DNA of 64,000 nt from Burkholderia sp. Ac-20365. GTDB taxonomy: Bacteria; Pseudomonadota; Gammaproteobacteria; Burkholderiales; Burkholderiaceae. The first letter of the stretch is position 1. Each line of letters starts with the position of its first letter. The stretch covers positions 372,001 through 436,000 of the forward strand of contig NZ_JAAGPI010000002.1 in the NCBI RefSeq assembly GCF_017104715.1. Reading direction: 5' to 3'. The translations under genes and the position numbers were made by a program. Below are positions 20,820 to 30,945 of this stretch, in pieces. Under the pieces are notes generated by a model. That model searched no databases. It saw nothing but the letters and a program-made list of their open reading frames with translations, and was not told the DNA's origin.

Positions 20820-21428
20820 TTAAGCAGCCGGCTTTTCGCCTTCAGCCGACGCTTCTTCCGATTGGGCACCAGCAGGAACCGGAGCCGAAACGATCACCGG
20901 GTTTTCTGCGACGAGGTGCGCAACCAGTGCGACGCCAGCCGGCAGAACGATGTCCGTTGCGTGCAGCGATTGACCCGCTTCGATCTTCACGAGGTCGACT
21001 TCGATGAACTCCGGCAGAGCGGCCGGCAGGCATTCGATTTCGATTTCGTTGATGACGTGCGAGATGATCGCGCCGCCCGTCTTCACGGCCGGGTTGGTTT
21101 CCTGATTCATGAAGTGCAGCGGCACCTTCGTGTGCAGCTTCTTCGTCGCATCGACGCGCTGGAAGTCCACGTGCAGGATGAGCTGACGGAACGGGTGGTA
21201 TTGCACGTCGCGCAGCAGAACCTGTTGCGACTTGCCTGCCACTTCCAGGTCGAGAATCGACGAGTGGAATGCCTCTTTCTTCAGTGCGTGCCACAGCGCG
21301 TTGTGATCGAGTTCGATCAGTTGCGGTTCGCCAGCGCCGTACACGATGCCCGGGGCCTTGCCCGAGTTACGCAGGCGGCGGCTCGCACCCGTACCTTGCA
21401 GATTACGCTCGAAAGCGACTACTTTCAT
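20820..21428 (-). CDS. rplY: 50S ribosomal protein bL25 (CTC type)
   Basis: 202-residue 5S-rRNA-binding ribosomal protein of the long CTC/general-stress form. The N-terminal L25 domain (about 1-95) contains GKAPGIVYG and [20 protein letters not shown]; the C-terminal TL5-type beta domain runs to about 185, followed by an acidic Ala/Glu-rich tail. ATG 21428 is chosen because GGAGA stands at the right distance before it; the ATG at 21440 overlaps that site. It lies downstream of prs with a terminator between them. Confidence 0.95.
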   Translation of the reverse strand: MKVVAFERNLQGTGASRRLRNSGKAPGIVYGAGEPQLIELDHNALWHALKKEAFHSSILDLEVAGKSQQVLLRDVQYHPFRQLILHVDFQRVDATKKLHTKVPLHFMNQETNPAVKTGGAIISHVINEIEIECLPAALPEFIEVDLVKIEAGQSLHATDIVLPAGVALVAHLVAENPVIVSAPVPAGAQSEEASAEGEKPAA

Positions 21429-21528
21429 TTGATTCTCCATTATCTGCCCGCGACCAGGCAGTAAAACGGGCCTTTCATGGAGGCCCCAGACAAAACGGTA
21501 TGAACCTTCGTCCGTTCACACCGAATGC

Positions 21529-21559
21529 AAAAGCGCCGCATTCATCATGCGGCGCTTTT
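21529..21559. terminator. terminator between prs and rplY
   Basis: Perfect 12-bp stem AAAAGCGCCGCA / TGCGGCGCTTTT with a 7-base loop. On the minus strand it ends the prs transcript. Confidence 0.85.
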
Positions 21560-21568
21560 GCGAATACT

Positions 21569-22528
21569 TTAGCTTTCCGCGAACAGCGACATCACCGAGT
21601 CGCCGCGACGGATACGCGAGAACGTTTCGGCCAGCAGACCGGCGCTCGTCAGCGAACGGATCTTCGTGCACTGGCGGGCTTCTTCGCTGAGCGGGATTGT
21701 GTCGGTCACGACGAGTTCGTCGAGTGCCGATGCAGCGATACGCGGACCCGCGCCGCCCGACAGAACCGGGTGCGTCGCATACGCGAACACCTTGGTTGCG
21801 CCGCGTTCCTTCAGAACTTGCGCTGCCTTGCAGAGCGTGCCGGCGGTGTCGACCATGTCGTCCATGATCACGCAGGTACGGCCGTCGACTTCACCGATGA
21901 TGTTCATCACTTCGGCGACGTTCGCCTTCGGACGACGCTTATCGATGATGGCCAGATCGCAGTTCAGCTGCTTGGCCAGCGCACGAGCGCGAACCACGCC
22001 GCCGACGTCCGGCGACACCACGAGCAGGTTCTCGTGATTCTGCTTGCGCAGATCGCCGAGCAGCACGGGCGTTGCATAGATGTTGTCGACGGGGATGTCG
22101 AAGAAACCTTGAATCTGGTCAGCGTGCAGATCCATCGTGATGATCCGCTCGACGCCAGCGATTTCCAGCATGTTCGCCACGACCTTCGCCGAGATCGCAA
22201 CACGCGCCGAGCGCGGGCGACGATCCTGACGGGCATAGCCGAAGTAGGGGATGGCAGCGGTGATCCGGCCAGCAGATGCGCGCTTGAGCGCATCGACCAT
22301 GATCATCAGTTCCATCAGATTGTCGTTGGTCGGCGCGCAGGTGGACTGGAGGACGAAGACGTCCTTGCCACGTACGTTTTCCTGAATCTCGACCTGGATC
22401 TCACCATCGGAGAACCGGGAGACCATTGCTTTGCCGAGGGGAATACCGAGGATCTTGACGACTTCCTGTGCAAGCGCAGGATTTGCGTTGCCAGTAAAAA
22501 CCATCAGGCCGTCATGGCTGCTCATCAT
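21569..22528 (-). CDS. prs: ribose-phosphate pyrophosphokinase
   Basis: 319-residue enzyme that makes PRPP from ribose-5-phosphate and ATP for nucleotide, histidine and tryptophan synthesis. Visible are the ATP-binding region ([20 protein letters not shown]), the catalytic flexible loop ([20 protein letters not shown]), and the PRPP/ribose-5-P loop [17 protein letters not shown]. Two ATG codons occur in tandem at the start; the second would give 318 residues, the usual annotated length. It is preceded on the same strand by tRNA-Gln and followed by rplY. Confidence 0.96.
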   Translation of the reverse strand: MMSSHDGLMVFTGNANPALAQEVVKILGIPLGKAMVSRFSDGEIQVEIQENVRGKDVFVLQSTCAPTNDNLMELMIMVDALKRASAGRITAAIPYFGYARQDRRPRSARVAISAKVVANMLEIAGVERIITMDLHADQIQGFFDIPVDNIYATPVLLGDLRKQNHENLLVVSPDVGGVVRARALAKQLNCDLAIIDKRRPKANVAEVMNIIGEVDGRTCVIMDDMVDTAGTLCKAAQVLKERGATKVFAYATHPVLSGGAGPRIAASALDELVVTDTIPLSEEARQCTKIRSLTSAGLLAETFSRIRRGDSVMSLFAES

Positions 22529-22572
22529 GCACCTGCTTCAGGCTGTGGGAGGCGAGGAACTGCGAGAATTTA

Positions 22573-22649
22573 TGGCAGGGGAGGAAGGACTCGAACCCTC
22601 GCATGCCGGAATCAAAATCCGGTGCCTTGACCAACTTGGCGACTCCCCT
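22573..22649 (-). tRNA. tRNA-Gln (anticodon TTG)
   Basis: Read on the minus strand, the acceptor arms AGGGGAG and CTCCCCT pair. The anticodon arm is CCGGA-TTTTGAT-TCCGG with anticodon TTG. The T arm contains GGTTCGAGTCC, and the gene encodes its 3' end as G followed by CCA. The D arm (GCCAAGTTGGTCAAGGC) is normal. It sits between ispE and prs, a position conserved in Burkholderiaceae. Confidence 0.97.
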
Positions 22650-22662
22650 ACACTAACTTTGA

Positions 22663-22695
22663 GCTTCACTGAATGTGTAGGGCATTCAGTGAAGC
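22663..22695. repeat. perfect 13-bp inverted repeat between ispE and tRNA-Gln
   Basis: GCTTCACTGAATG (22663-22675) and CATTCAGTGAAGC (22683-22695) pair perfectly across a 7-base loop. The hairpin lies 5 bases beyond the ispE stop and 13 bases before the tRNA 5' end. There is no T run on either strand, so a simple intrinsic terminator is unlikely; an RNA-processing or 3'-end stability element is possible. Confidence 0.7.
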
Positions 22696-22700
22696 GAAAC

Positions 22701-23582
22701 TTATGCCGCGAAAGCAAAGAGTGGATGCGTATCCAGACTTGTCGTTACTGCACTGTTCCATTCGACTGGCAGTTTGGCTTGCGCCGCCACTGCTTCATCG
22801 TGACTATGGAACGCTGCAAAAACGCTTGCGCCTGATCCTGTCATCCGCGCCGGCGCGATGTTATCAAACCATCTCAGCACCTGCGCAACTTCCGCGTATT
22901 TTCCCACGACAACTTGCTGCATGTCATTCTGGCCAAAACTGTCTGGCCATCTTGCGTCGCAGCTTTGTTGTGCAAGAAAGTCCGTTATTATGAGAGGCTT
23001 TGTATCTCTTGTCAACTCTTTTTCGGAGAAAATTGCTGACGTTGGAACATGAACTCTCGGTGTCACCACCAGAAAGTGGCGCGGCGGCAATTGTACATGC
23101 TCGAGTGCTTCTCCGACACCCTCTGCGAACGCATTTTTTCCAAAAACAAAAAAAGGCACATCGGCGCCGAGTTTCAGTGCGAGCGCCTGCAGTTCCGCGC
23201 GCGGTAGATCGAGCTTCCAGAGACGGTTCAGCGCGAGCAGTGTTGTCGCCGCATCGGAGCTGCCGCCGCCAAGGCCCGCGCCCATCGGCAATACTTTGTC
23301 GATTTCGATGTCCACGCCTTGGCTCGTACCCGTGTGCTCCTTGAGCAGCTTCGCGGCGCGCACGGTGAGGTCGGTATCGGCGGGAACATCGGCGATTTCG
23401 GTGCCGCGCGTGATCGCGCCGTCGTCGCGACGCGTGAAGTGCAGCGTGTCGCCCCAGTCGAGCAACTGGAACACCGTCTGCAGTGCGTGATATCCGTTCG
23501 GCAGACGGCCAGTGATGTGCAGGAAGAGGTTCAGCTTTGCTGGAGCGAGGCAGTCGCGCAGCGAGTCGTTCGTTTCGATCAT
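22701..23582 (-). CDS. ispE: 4-diphosphocytidyl-2-C-methyl-D-erythritol kinase
   Basis: 293-residue GHMP-family kinase of the non-mevalonate isoprenoid pathway. It phosphorylates CDP-methylerythritol. Signatures: [20 protein letters not shown] at the N-terminus, the ATP-binding [17 protein letters not shown] loop and [12 protein letters not shown] near the C-terminus. It starts 27 bases after lolB. A run of seven A (plus strand near 23145) sits inside the coding frame, encoding FF within VPFFVFG, and the frame is intact. tRNA-Gln and prs follow. Confidence 0.95.
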   Translation of the reverse strand: MIETNDSLRDCLAPAKLNLFLHITGRLPNGYHALQTVFQLLDWGDTLHFTRRDDGAITRGTEIADVPADTDLTVRAAKLLKEHTGTSQGVDIEIDKVLPMGAGLGGGSSDAATTLLALNRLWKLDLPRAELQALALKLGADVPFFVFGKNAFAEGVGEALEHVQLPPRHFLVVTPRVHVPTSAIFSEKELTRDTKPLIITDFLAQQSCDARWPDSFGQNDMQQVVVGKYAEVAQVLRWFDNIAPARMTGSGASVFAAFHSHDEAVAAQAKLPVEWNSAVTTSLDTHPLFAFAA

Positions 23583-23608
23583 GATTCTTTGCTAATCGCG
23601 CGTGCGGG

Positions 23609-24241
23609 TTACTGGTCGAGCACAAGCTTGATGTCGAGCGGTGGTTCGGTGCGCGCGAGGTTCACGCGCTTGACGCCGGTTGCAGGCGCATCGGCATAGG
23701 CGATGTAGTCGATCGTCCAGCCGTCCTGTTGAATTTCCTTCAGACGCGTGTCCTGCTGCGGATCTTTCTCGGTCGTCGCCTTCGATGTCGGCGCAACCGA
23801 CGGCTGCAGCCAGTAGCGCAGCCCTTCGACCGGCAATGCGAAACCGAGCGCGTTCTGCATCAGCGTCGAGACGTTATCGGCGGTCAGCGGCTGGCGGTTC
23901 GGCAATTCGAGCGTAGCGGACGAAGGCGACGACGTGACGATCGCCATGGTCTGTCCAAGCGGATTGCGCAATTGCAGCGTGACGGTGTCGCCGCGCTCCT
24001 GCCAGTCGAAGTTGCCATACGCGTTGCGCTGCTGGCCGTTCTGGTCGACGTACTGAACGGCGAAGCGGCCGTGATACGCACGGCTCGTCTGCGCGGTGAC
24101 GGCGGTTGCAGCATTCGACGTGGAAGGACCTTGCGGCTTGACAGACGCACAACCCGACAATGCGACGATGGCTGCGGCTGCGAGACCCAGCGCCGCACGA
24201 CGCGGCGCCGGAAGGGAAAACACGGGAAAAGAAAAATGCAT
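23609..24241 (-). CDS. lolB: outer-membrane lipoprotein receptor LolB
   Basis: 210-residue outer-membrane lipoprotein that accepts lipoproteins from the periplasmic carrier LolA and inserts them. A lipoprotein signal peptide ends in the lipobox LSGCAS (Cys about residue 31). The mature part shows the LolB pattern: FAVQYVDQNGQQRNAYGNFD, LQLRNPLGQTMAIV, and LPVEGLRYWL. The ATG at 24241 overlaps the stop of the upstream TPR gene by one base (TGATG), which fixes the start and suggests coupling. A longer start at 24358 would sit inside the TPR gene. ispE follows 27 bases later. Confidence 0.92.
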   Translation of the reverse strand: MHFSFPVFSLPAPRRAALGLAAAAIVALSGCASVKPQGPSTSNAATAVTAQTSRAYHGRFAVQYVDQNGQQRNAYGNFDWQERGDTVTLQLRNPLGQTMAIVTSSPSSATLELPNRQPLTADNVSTLMQNALGFALPVEGLRYWLQPSVAPTSKATTEKDPQQDTRLKEIQQDGWTIDYIAYADAPATGVKRVNLARTEPPLDIKLVLDQ

Positions 24242-26082
24242 CAGAGATCGTTCACCTGAAAACGTTTGAGCGTTTTGACGAGCGTATCGTTGTCGGGTTC
24301 GAGCTTGCGGGCGTCGCGCCAAGCAGCGCGGGCCTGATCCTGGTCGCCGCTCTTCCACAGCACTTCGCCGAGATGCGCGCCGATTTCGGCGTTCGGCTGA
24401 ATGTCATAGGCCCTGCGCAGCACGCGGATGGCGTCTGACGTATCGCCGAGCCGGTATTTGACCCAGCCGACGCTGTCCATGATGAATGCATCGTTCGGCG
24501 ACAGCGCCAGCGCCTTCTCGACCAGCTTGTCCGCTTCCTGCAGACGCTGGTTGCGGTCCGCGAGCGAGTAGCCGAGCGCGTTGTACGCCTGCGCGTTATC
24601 CGGTTGCGTGCGCATCAGCTTGCGCAACTGCGTTTCCATCACGTCGAAATGGCCGTTCTTTTCCGCAGCCATCGCGTAGTCGTACGTGAGGTCGGGATCG
24701 TCGGGGAAGTCGGTCGTGGCCTGCGCGAGACGCGCCTCGGCTTCCGGATAACGCTTCGCGTCGAACAGGATCGCCGCGTCCGTGCGCGCGATCAGCGCCT
24801 GCTCATGCGGATCCTGCGTGCGAATGCCTGCCAGCAGCTTGCGTGCGTCGTCGGATTTGCCGTCTCGCTGCAGCAGTTGCGCGCGCGTGATCTGCGCGGG
24901 AATGTACTGCGTGCTCGTCGCGGGAATCTTGTCGAGCCAGCGGTTCGCGCCCGCCGTGTCCTTCTGTTCCAGCGACAATTGCGCGAGATAGATGTACGCC
25001 TGGCCCGGATCGGCGCCCGGTGTCTTCTCGGCCTTCTGCGCATATTGCTGCAGATAGTTCTGCGCTTCGGGCAGGTTCTTCTGCTGGATCTTGATGAGCG
25101 CAAGCGCCATCAGCGGCGTCAGATCGTTCGGGTTGTCCTTCTGCATGTACTCGAACTGCTTCTGCGCGTCGTCGAGGCGATCGGCCGCGAGGTACATCTG
25201 CGCGAGCGCGAGCCGTGCTTCGTGCGACTTCGGATTCGCCTGCACGTATTTCTCGACCGATGCGATGCCTTCCTTGCGCTCCTCCGGTCCCATCTGCGAC
25301 AGCAGCAGCGCGGCGGGCAGATAGTCCGGCTTCAGCTTGAGCGCCTGTTCGAGCGACTTGCGCGCGCCGGGCGCGTCGTCGGAGATGAGCTGCTGACGTG
25401 CGATCGCGAACTGCGCTTCGGGACGGTTCAAGTCGTTTGCGACCAGATCCTGCAGCACATGCAGGCCGCCGATGCGATTCGGGCCGCGCGAAATCAGCAG
25501 TTGCAGCGCGAGAATGCCGTTGCCGCGGTTTTCGGGCGGGATCTTCGCGAGTTCTTTGGCGAGCATCGGCTTCGCGTCGTCGGGCTTGCCTGACAGCACG
25601 AGCAGCGATGCATCGAGTTGCGCGGCGCGTTCCGATTGCGGCGCATACTGTTGCCACAATTGCGCCGCCGTCAGCGCATCCGACGGACTTTGCGCCGCCA
25701 GCGCGATTTCCGTTGCGCGCTGCGCCATACGCGGGTCGTGCGTGTCGCGGGCAAGCGAGAGATAGGTTTGATACGCTGGCGCCGGCTGATTGCGCTGCAG
25801 CGCGACTTCAGCCGCGAGCACCTGGAAGACAATCTGGCTCGTGAGCGGAACGTCGGGCAGATTCGCTTTTTCTTCGGCGGAATCGGGGCCGAAAGCGTCT
25901 TGTACGGAGACGGAATTGTCATCCGCGTCGGGCGACGGATCCTGCGCATGCGCGGGCAATGCGGCGAGCGTCCAGACAGCCAGAGCGGCCACACCCAGCA
26001 GCCGACGTGCGGAAATAGCGTGCGGCACGCTATTCGCACCGGTCCGGCGCTTGAAAAACTGCTTAACGATGGACAGGTTCAT
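24241..26082 (-). CDS. tetratricopeptide repeat protein (secreted)
   Basis: 613-residue protein with a signal sequence (basic start, LLGVAALAVWTLAALPAHA, cleavage after about residue 47) and then many TPR-type helical repeats across the whole mature part. Examples are ALKLKPDYLPAALLLSQMG, RLALAQMYLAADRLDDAQKQ and AYNALGYSLADRNQRLQEAD. It is probably periplasmic or membrane-anchored and scaffolds protein contacts; no catalytic motif is seen. It is fused by a one-base overlap to lolB, and this TPR-lolB-ispE order is conserved in Burkholderiaceae, suggesting a cell-envelope role. It diverges from mutM. Confidence 0.88.
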   Translation of the reverse strand: MNLSIVKQFFKRRTGANSVPHAISARRLLGVAALAVWTLAALPAHAQDPSPDADDNSVSVQDAFGPDSAEEKANLPDVPLTSQIVFQVLAAEVALQRNQPAPAYQTYLSLARDTHDPRMAQRATEIALAAQSPSDALTAAQLWQQYAPQSERAAQLDASLLVLSGKPDDAKPMLAKELAKIPPENRGNGILALQLLISRGPNRIGGLHVLQDLVANDLNRPEAQFAIARQQLISDDAPGARKSLEQALKLKPDYLPAALLLSQMGPEERKEGIASVEKYVQANPKSHEARLALAQMYLAADRLDDAQKQFEYMQKDNPNDLTPLMALALIKIQQKNLPEAQNYLQQYAQKAEKTPGADPGQAYIYLAQLSLEQKDTAGANRWLDKIPATSTQYIPAQITRAQLLQRDGKSDDARKLLAGIRTQDPHEQALIARTDAAILFDAKRYPEAEARLAQATTDFPDDPDLTYDYAMAAEKNGHFDVMETQLRKLMRTQPDNAQAYNALGYSLADRNQRLQEADKLVEKALALSPNDAFIMDSVGWVKYRLGDTSDAIRVLRRAYDIQPNAEIGAHLGEVLWKSGDQDQARAAWRDARKLEPDNDTLVKTLKRFQVNDL

Positions 26083-26169
26083 ACAGATCCGTTCGATGTT
26101 TCAGTCGATTGTAACGCGCTCGCTACAATAAGCGCATAACCGTGGACGCAAGTTACAGACCAGTCAGAG

Positions 26170-27000
26170 ATGCCAGAGTTGCCAGAAGTTGAGGTTACCC
26201 GTCGCGGAATCGAGCCGTATGTTGCGGGTCGCCGTGTCGAACGTGTCGAAGTGCGCAATCCCGCGCTGCGCTGGCCAGTTCCGGCTGGCTTCGCGCGCCT
26301 GCTGCACGGCCGGCTGGTCCACAAGGTGGAACGGCGCGGCAAGTACCTGCTGTTCGAGATCGACGAAGGCTGGTTCATCGTGCATCTCGGCATGACGGGG
26401 ACGCTGCGCGTGCTGCGCAATGTGCCGCATCCGCCGGCTGCTGCGAAGCACGATCACGTCGACTGGATCTTCGACGACTTCATTTTGCGCTTCCGCGATC
26501 CGCGGCGCTTTGGGGCTGTCTTATGGCACCCGCGCTCCGATGGCGACATTCTCGATCATCCATTGCTGGCGGATCTCGGCGTCGAGCCATTCGCGCCTTC
26601 GTTCTCGGGCGCGCTGATGTACCGGAAGACGCGCGGGCGCAAGGTATCGGTGAAACAGGCGCTGCTCGCGGGCGATATCGTCGTCGGCGTGGGGAACATT
26701 TACGCATCTGAAAGCCTTTTTCGTGCGGGCATCCGTCCGACCACGGCCGCCGGTCGTATTTCACTCGTTCGTTACGATCTGCTTGCGGACGCCGTACGTG
26801 TCACGCTCGCCGCTGCGATCGAGAAGGGCGGCAGCACGTTGCGCGATTTCGTCGGCAGCAATGGCGAAAGCGGCTATTTCCAGCTCGACTATTTCGTCTA
26901 TGATCGCGCGGGTCTGCCATGCCGCGTGTGCGGCACGCCGATCAAACAGATCGTGCAGGGGCAACGCTCCACCTATTACTGTCCGACCTGTCAGCGCTGA
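26170..27000 (+). CDS. mutM: formamidopyrimidine-DNA glycosylase
   Basis: 276-residue bifunctional base-excision enzyme removing 8-oxoguanine and nicking the strand. The N-terminal [17 protein letters not shown] carries the catalytic Pro and Glu just after Met. The H2TH region includes [18 protein letters not shown], and a C-terminal zinc finger is formed by [10 protein letters not shown] and YYCPTCQR. It is followed 7 bases later by mutY, the adenine glycosylase that corrects the same lesion after replication, so the two GO-repair enzymes form an operon. Confidence 0.97.
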   Translation: MPELPEVEVTRRGIEPYVAGRRVERVEVRNPALRWPVPAGFARLLHGRLVHKVERRGKYLLFEIDEGWFIVHLGMTGTLRVLRNVPHPPAAAKHDHVDWIFDDFILRFRDPRRFGAVLWHPRSDGDILDHPLLADLGVEPFAPSFSGALMYRKTRGRKVSVKQALLAGDIVVGVGNIYASESLFRAGIRPTTAAGRISLVRYDLLADAVRVTLAAAIEKGGSTLRDFVGSNGESGYFQLDYFVYDRAGLPCRVCGTPIKQIVQGQRSTYYCPTCQR

Positions 27001-27007
27001 ACCGTTC

Positions 27008-28147
27008 ATGTCCGTTCCTGCATCCAAGACTGTTTCTTCCGCCGTTCCTTCCAGCGCTTCTTCCAGCGTTTCTACCAGGATACCCGCGCTGTCCGATTTC
27101 TCTGTGCGGCTGATCGCATGGCAGCGCGAACACGGCCGGCACGACCTGCCGTGGCAGAACACACGTGACCCGTACCGTATCTGGCTGTCCGAAATCATGT
27201 TGCAGCAGACGCAGGTATTGACGGTGATTCCGTACTACGCACGCTTTCTCGCGCGTTTTCCGGATGTTGCCGCGCTCGCCGCCGCGCCCGCCGATGACGT
27301 GATGACGCTATGGGCCGGGCTCGGCTACTACACGCGTGCGCGCAATCTGCATCGCTGCGCGCAGGTCGTGGTCGAACAGCATGGCGGCCGGTTTCCTGAA
27401 TCCGTGGAGGCGCTGGCAGAGTTGCCGGGTATCGGACGATCGACGGCGGCCGCGATTGCATCGTTCGCGTTCGGCGCGCGCGCGACGATTCTCGACGGCA
27501 ACGTGAAACGAGTGCTGGCGCGCGTGTTCGGCGTAGAAGGTTTTCCGGGCGAGAAGAAGGTCGAGAACGGCATGTGGCTGCTGGCGGAATCGCTGCTGCC
27601 CGTGAACGCAACGGACGACGACATCAGCGCCTACACGCAGGGTTTGATGGACTTCGGCGCGACGCTGTGCGCGCGCGGCAAGCCCGACTGCGTGCGTTGC
27701 CCGTTCGCTGTCGATTGCGTGGCGAACGTGACGGGACGTCAACGCGAACTGCCCGCGGCTCGCCCGAAAAAGACCGTGCCGACGCGCCGCACATGGATGC
27801 TGCTGCTGCGCGACGGCGATTCGGTGATGCTCGAAAAGCGTCCGCCGTCAGGTATCTGGGGCGGCTTGTGGAGCTTGCCGGAAGCAGCGGATGAAGCCGC
27901 GCTCGCGCAACTCGCACGAGACTTCGGCGCATCGGCCGATGTATCGCCGCTTGCCCCGCTCACGCACGTATTCACGCATTTCAAGCTCGATATCGAGCCG
28001 CGCATCGCCGAATTCGATCGTTCTTCGAAGCATGTGAGCGCGCGTGACGCAGACACCGTGTGGATGTCGCTGAACGAACTGGACGCGTATGGCGTGCCGG
28101 CACCTGTGCGCAAACTGCTCGAAGGACTGCAGGGTTCGTTGATCTGA
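27008..28147 (+). CDS. mutY: adenine DNA glycosylase
   Basis: 379-residue enzyme that removes adenine mispaired with 8-oxoguanine. After a Ser-rich, unconserved N-terminal stretch of about 30 residues come HDLPWQNTRDPYRIWLSEIM, LPGIGRSTAAAIASFAFG (helix-hairpin-helix), ILDGNVKRVLARVFG with the catalytic Asp, the 4Fe-4S loop CARGKPDCVRCPFAVDC, and a C-terminal Nudix-like domain (KRPPSGIWGGLWSLPE) that reads 8-oxoG. ATG 27008 follows the mutM stop; a longer frame inside mutM is a shadow. It converges with the LON-domain gene 14 bases away. Confidence 0.95.
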   Translation: MSVPASKTVSSAVPSSASSSVSTRIPALSDFSVRLIAWQREHGRHDLPWQNTRDPYRIWLSEIMLQQTQVLTVIPYYARFLARFPDVAALAAAPADDVMTLWAGLGYYTRARNLHRCAQVVVEQHGGRFPESVEALAELPGIGRSTAAAIASFAFGARATILDGNVKRVLARVFGVEGFPGEKKVENGMWLLAESLLPVNATDDDISAYTQGLMDFGATLCARGKPDCVRCPFAVDCVANVTGRQRELPAARPKKTVPTRRTWMLLLRDGDSVMLEKRPPSGIWGGLWSLPEAADEAALAQLARDFGASADVSPLAPLTHVFTHFKLDIEPRIAEFDRSSKHVSARDADTVWMSLNELDAYGVPAPVRKLLEGLQGSLI

Positions 28148-28161
28148 ACCGAACGGCTGCG

Positions 28162-28797
28162 CTAGAGCAGCTGATGCTGCTGCATGTAGTGATGCACGAC
28201 GTCGATGCGCGCGCCGGCGTCCCGTAATTCCATCAGCTTTTGCCGCGCCTTTAGCGCGATCGGCAGCACTTCTGATAGACGGTTCGATACCCACGTCGGA
28301 TCGTCGAGCTTGAACGGCTCGACGAACGGCAGGCTTTCGGGATCACGTTCACGGATTGTCGCGATGATGCGCTCGAGCACTTCCGCGCACGCACCGAACT
28401 TTTCCATGTAGTGGGTGCCTTCGAGCGGCACGTCGCCGCCAATCAGCTCAGCCATGCCGACCAGCAGGCCGCCCGATTCAACGCGATGCGACAGCAGCCG
28501 GAACCGCTCGGTGCCGCGCGCGCGAATCAGCAGCATGCCGAACTCGTCGACATCGCATACATCGATTTCCGCGAGGCATCCAACGGCTTCCGGCACGGAT
28601 GGTTCATTCGGCTGAGCAACTTCACCACCGCTTTTTAGCAGGCACACGCCAAACGACGTGTTGTCGCGCAGACAGTCGCGCGCCATGTCGAGATAGCGGG
28701 CTTCGAAGATCTTCAGCGGCAGCAGTCCGTCGGGAAACAGGACTGTGTGCAATGGAAACAGCGGCACATCGGCAAGCACGGACGGTGTAGAGGACAT
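28162..28797 (-). CDS. LON peptidase substrate-binding domain protein
   Basis: 211-residue protein consisting of the N-terminal (LAN) domain of Lon protease without the ATPase or protease parts. It opens VPLFPLHTVLFPDGLLPLKI, FEARYLDMARDCL follows, and FGVCLLKSGGEVAQPNEPSV is typical. Such stand-alone proteins are common in betaproteobacteria; their role is not established, though substrate or peptide binding is assumed from the domain. No catalytic residues are present. It is transcribed towards mutY and lies 58 bases downstream of rapZ on the same strand. Confidence 0.88.
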   Translation of the reverse strand: MSSTPSVLADVPLFPLHTVLFPDGLLPLKIFEARYLDMARDCLRDNTSFGVCLLKSGGEVAQPNEPSVPEAVGCLAEIDVCDVDEFGMLLIRARGTERFRLLSHRVESGGLLVGMAELIGGDVPLEGTHYMEKFGACAEVLERIIATIRERDPESLPFVEPFKLDDPTWVSNRLSEVLPIALKARQKLMELRDAGARIDVVHHYMQQHQLL

Positions 28798-28855
28798 GGC
28801 GCAACGCTTCGGTTAGGGCCGCCCCGAGCGGCCGGTCAAGCCACCAGCGGGACCC

Positions 28856-29749
28856 TCAGGCGACCAGTTTCGATGAGTCGTCGACGTCGATCGGCGCATC
28901 GCGATGCCGCACTATCACGTTTGCTTCAGTCGCGAAACGCGCGGCGAGCGTTTCGGCGATGAATACCGAGCGGTGCTGTCCGCCCGTACAGCCGATTGCA
29001 ACGGTGAGATAACTGCGATTGTCGTCGCGGAAATGCGGCAGCCATTTCTGCAGGAACGACTCGATGTCGCCGATCATCTGCTGGACGACGGGCAGGGCAT
29101 CGAGAAAGTCGATGACGGGCTTGTCGCGCCCGGTCAGCGGACGCAGTTCACGGTCGTAATAGGGATTGGGCAGCGTGCGCACGTCGAACACGAAGTCGGC
29201 GTCGAGTGGCACGCCGCGTTTGAAACCAAACGATTCGAACATCAGCGCGAGGCCAGTATGCTCCTGTTCGATGAAACGCTTGACCCACGCGCGTAAAACG
29301 TTTGCCCGCAGGTTGCTGGTATCGATCTGATGGCCGAACTCGGCAAGCCCCGCAACCAGTTCGCGTTCGCGCTCGATCGCTTCGGCAAGCGAGGTGAGCA
29401 GGCCGACGTCGGCATCGTGCGCGGGCGAGCCCGACAGCGGATGGCGGCGGCGTGTTTCAGAAAAGCGCTGGATCAGCGCCTGGGTGCTGGCGTTCAGGAA
29501 CAGCACGCGTACGTCGTGATGGCCGGAGAGATCGCGGATCATTTCCGGCATGTCTTCGAGCGAGGCGCCCGAGCGTGCGTCGATCGCCACCGCGAGCCGG
29601 TCCTGGCCGTCGCCTGCGATGTACGCGGCGAGTTCGGGCAGAAAGCGCGGCGGCAGATTGTCGACGCAGTAGTAGCCCGCGTCTTCTAACGCGTTCAACG
29701 CGACAGACTTGCCGGAGCCGGATATACCGGTGATCAGGATAATGCGCAT
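28856..29749 (-). CDS. rapZ: RNase adapter protein RapZ (YvcJ family)
   Basis: 297-residue P-loop protein. The Walker A motif is [20 protein letters not shown] near the N-terminus, and [19 protein letters not shown] near residue 265 is the conserved C-terminal motif that binds GlcN-6-P and small RNA in E. coli. In E. coli it presents GlmZ/GlmY RNAs to RNase E and so tunes glmS; those RNAs are not known here, so the local target is open. It is downstream of hprK and ptsN, in the same nitrogen-PTS block that is conserved across proteobacteria. Confidence 0.94.
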   Translation of the reverse strand: MRIILITGISGSGKSVALNALEDAGYYCVDNLPPRFLPELAAYIAGDGQDRLAVAIDARSGASLEDMPEMIRDLSGHHDVRVLFLNASTQALIQRFSETRRRHPLSGSPAHDADVGLLTSLAEAIERERELVAGLAEFGHQIDTSNLRANVLRAWVKRFIEQEHTGLALMFESFGFKRGVPLDADFVFDVRTLPNPYYDRELRPLTGRDKPVIDFLDALPVVQQMIGDIESFLQKWLPHFRDDNRSYLTVAIGCTGGQHRSVFIAETLAARFATEANVIVRHRDAPIDVDDSSKLVA

Positions 29750-29827
29750 GGAGTCGTGGAATCCGTTCGGTTCATCATAGCATCCGGTGCCACCCGCTGT
29801 ACCGCCGCGGCTTTGCGCGCATCTGCG

Positions 29828-30796
29828 TCAAATCAGCTTGCCGGGAAACTGGCTATCGGGGTCTTGCATTGCGAGGCGCTGGCGGTCCATGAAGTCGCGC
29901 AGCGTGTCGATGCCGCGCAGTTGCAGGATCGTGTTGCGCACTGCCGCTTCGACCAGCACTGCGAGGTTTCGGCCGGCTGCCACCTGAATCGTGACCTTGC
30001 TGATGGGCAGGCCGAGCACGTCGACGGTCTGGCTTTCGAGCGGCAGACGCTGGAATTCACCGTCAGGGCGGCGCACCAGCTGCACGATCAGCTTGAGCTT
30101 CATCTTCCGGCGCACGGCTGTTTCACCGAAGATCGTCTTGATGTCGAGCAGACCGAGGCCGCGCACTTCGAGCAGATTCTGCAGCAGAGGCGGGCAGCGT
30201 CCTTCGACGAAATCCGGGCCGAGGCGTACGAAGTCGACTGCATCATCCGCGACGAGGCCATGGCCGCGCGAGATCAGTTCGAGACCGAGTTCGCTCTTGC
30301 CGAGGCCGGAATCGCCCGTCAGCAGCACGCCCATGCCGAGGATGTCCAGAAACACGCCGTGCAGCGTTGCACGCGGCGCAAGGATGCGCGACATGTAAAG
30401 CCGCAAACTGTCGATCACCGCAGCGGGCGACATCGGCGTCGTGAAGAGCGGCGTGGACGAACGCGTGCAGCGCAGGACCAGTTCCGGCGGTGCGGCGACG
30501 CCGCCTGCGACCACGAGAAACGGCGGCTCCAGCGCAATCAGCTCGGCCATGTGGCGCGAGCGGTCTTCGTCGGATTGACGCTGGTAGTAGTTGGTTTCGG
30601 CATCGCCGAGCACCTGGATCCGGTTCGGGTGGATCAGGTTAAGGTGGCCGACGAGGTCGGCGCTTGAGGTTGCAGTCGCAACCGTTTCCGCCGAGAAGCC
30701 GCGTTCCCAGCCCTCATGCCCCGTCAGCCAGCTGAGTTTCAGCGCGGCGGCGTTGTCGTCGAAAATGCTTTGGGCGTTGATGCTGGACGTATCCAT
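29828..30796 (-). CDS. hprK: HPr kinase/phosphorylase
   Basis: 322-residue bifunctional enzyme that phosphorylates and dephosphorylates a serine on HPr. The N-terminal domain ends near residue 130; then come the P-loop [20 protein letters not shown] (about 155-175), [13 protein letters not shown] and the HPr-kinase signature [21 protein letters not shown] 30796 ([12 protein letters not shown]) is chosen; the frame upstream is low-complexity. Its targets could include free HPr encoded elsewhere and the HPr module of the EIIA-HPr-EI fusion at 0.5-3 kb, which keeps the serine. It sits between ptsN and rapZ. Confidence 0.93.
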   Translation of the reverse strand: MDTSSINAQSIFDDNAAALKLSWLTGHEGWERGFSAETVATATSSADLVGHLNLIHPNRIQVLGDAETNYYQRQSDEDRSRHMAELIALEPPFLVVAGGVAAPPELVLRCTRSSTPLFTTPMSPAAVIDSLRLYMSRILAPRATLHGVFLDILGMGVLLTGDSGLGKSELGLELISRGHGLVADDAVDFVRLGPDFVEGRCPPLLQNLLEVRGLGLLDIKTIFGETAVRRKMKLKLIVQLVRRPDGEFQRLPLESQTVDVLGLPISKVTIQVAAGRNLAVLVEAAVRNTILQLRGIDTLRDFMDRQRLAMQDPDSQFPGKLI

Positions 30797-30945
30797 GAAT
30801 CCCTGACTCCCTGACCTCGTATGTGCCGCGTGTGCCGCCTGGGTGCTGCTGTGTGTACCCGCCTGTCCGCCGCGCACCCGCGGCCGGACGTGTCGCGGCG
30901 TGTTCTATATAGAACGCTCGAAGGCCGCGATGCGCCGACAATACG

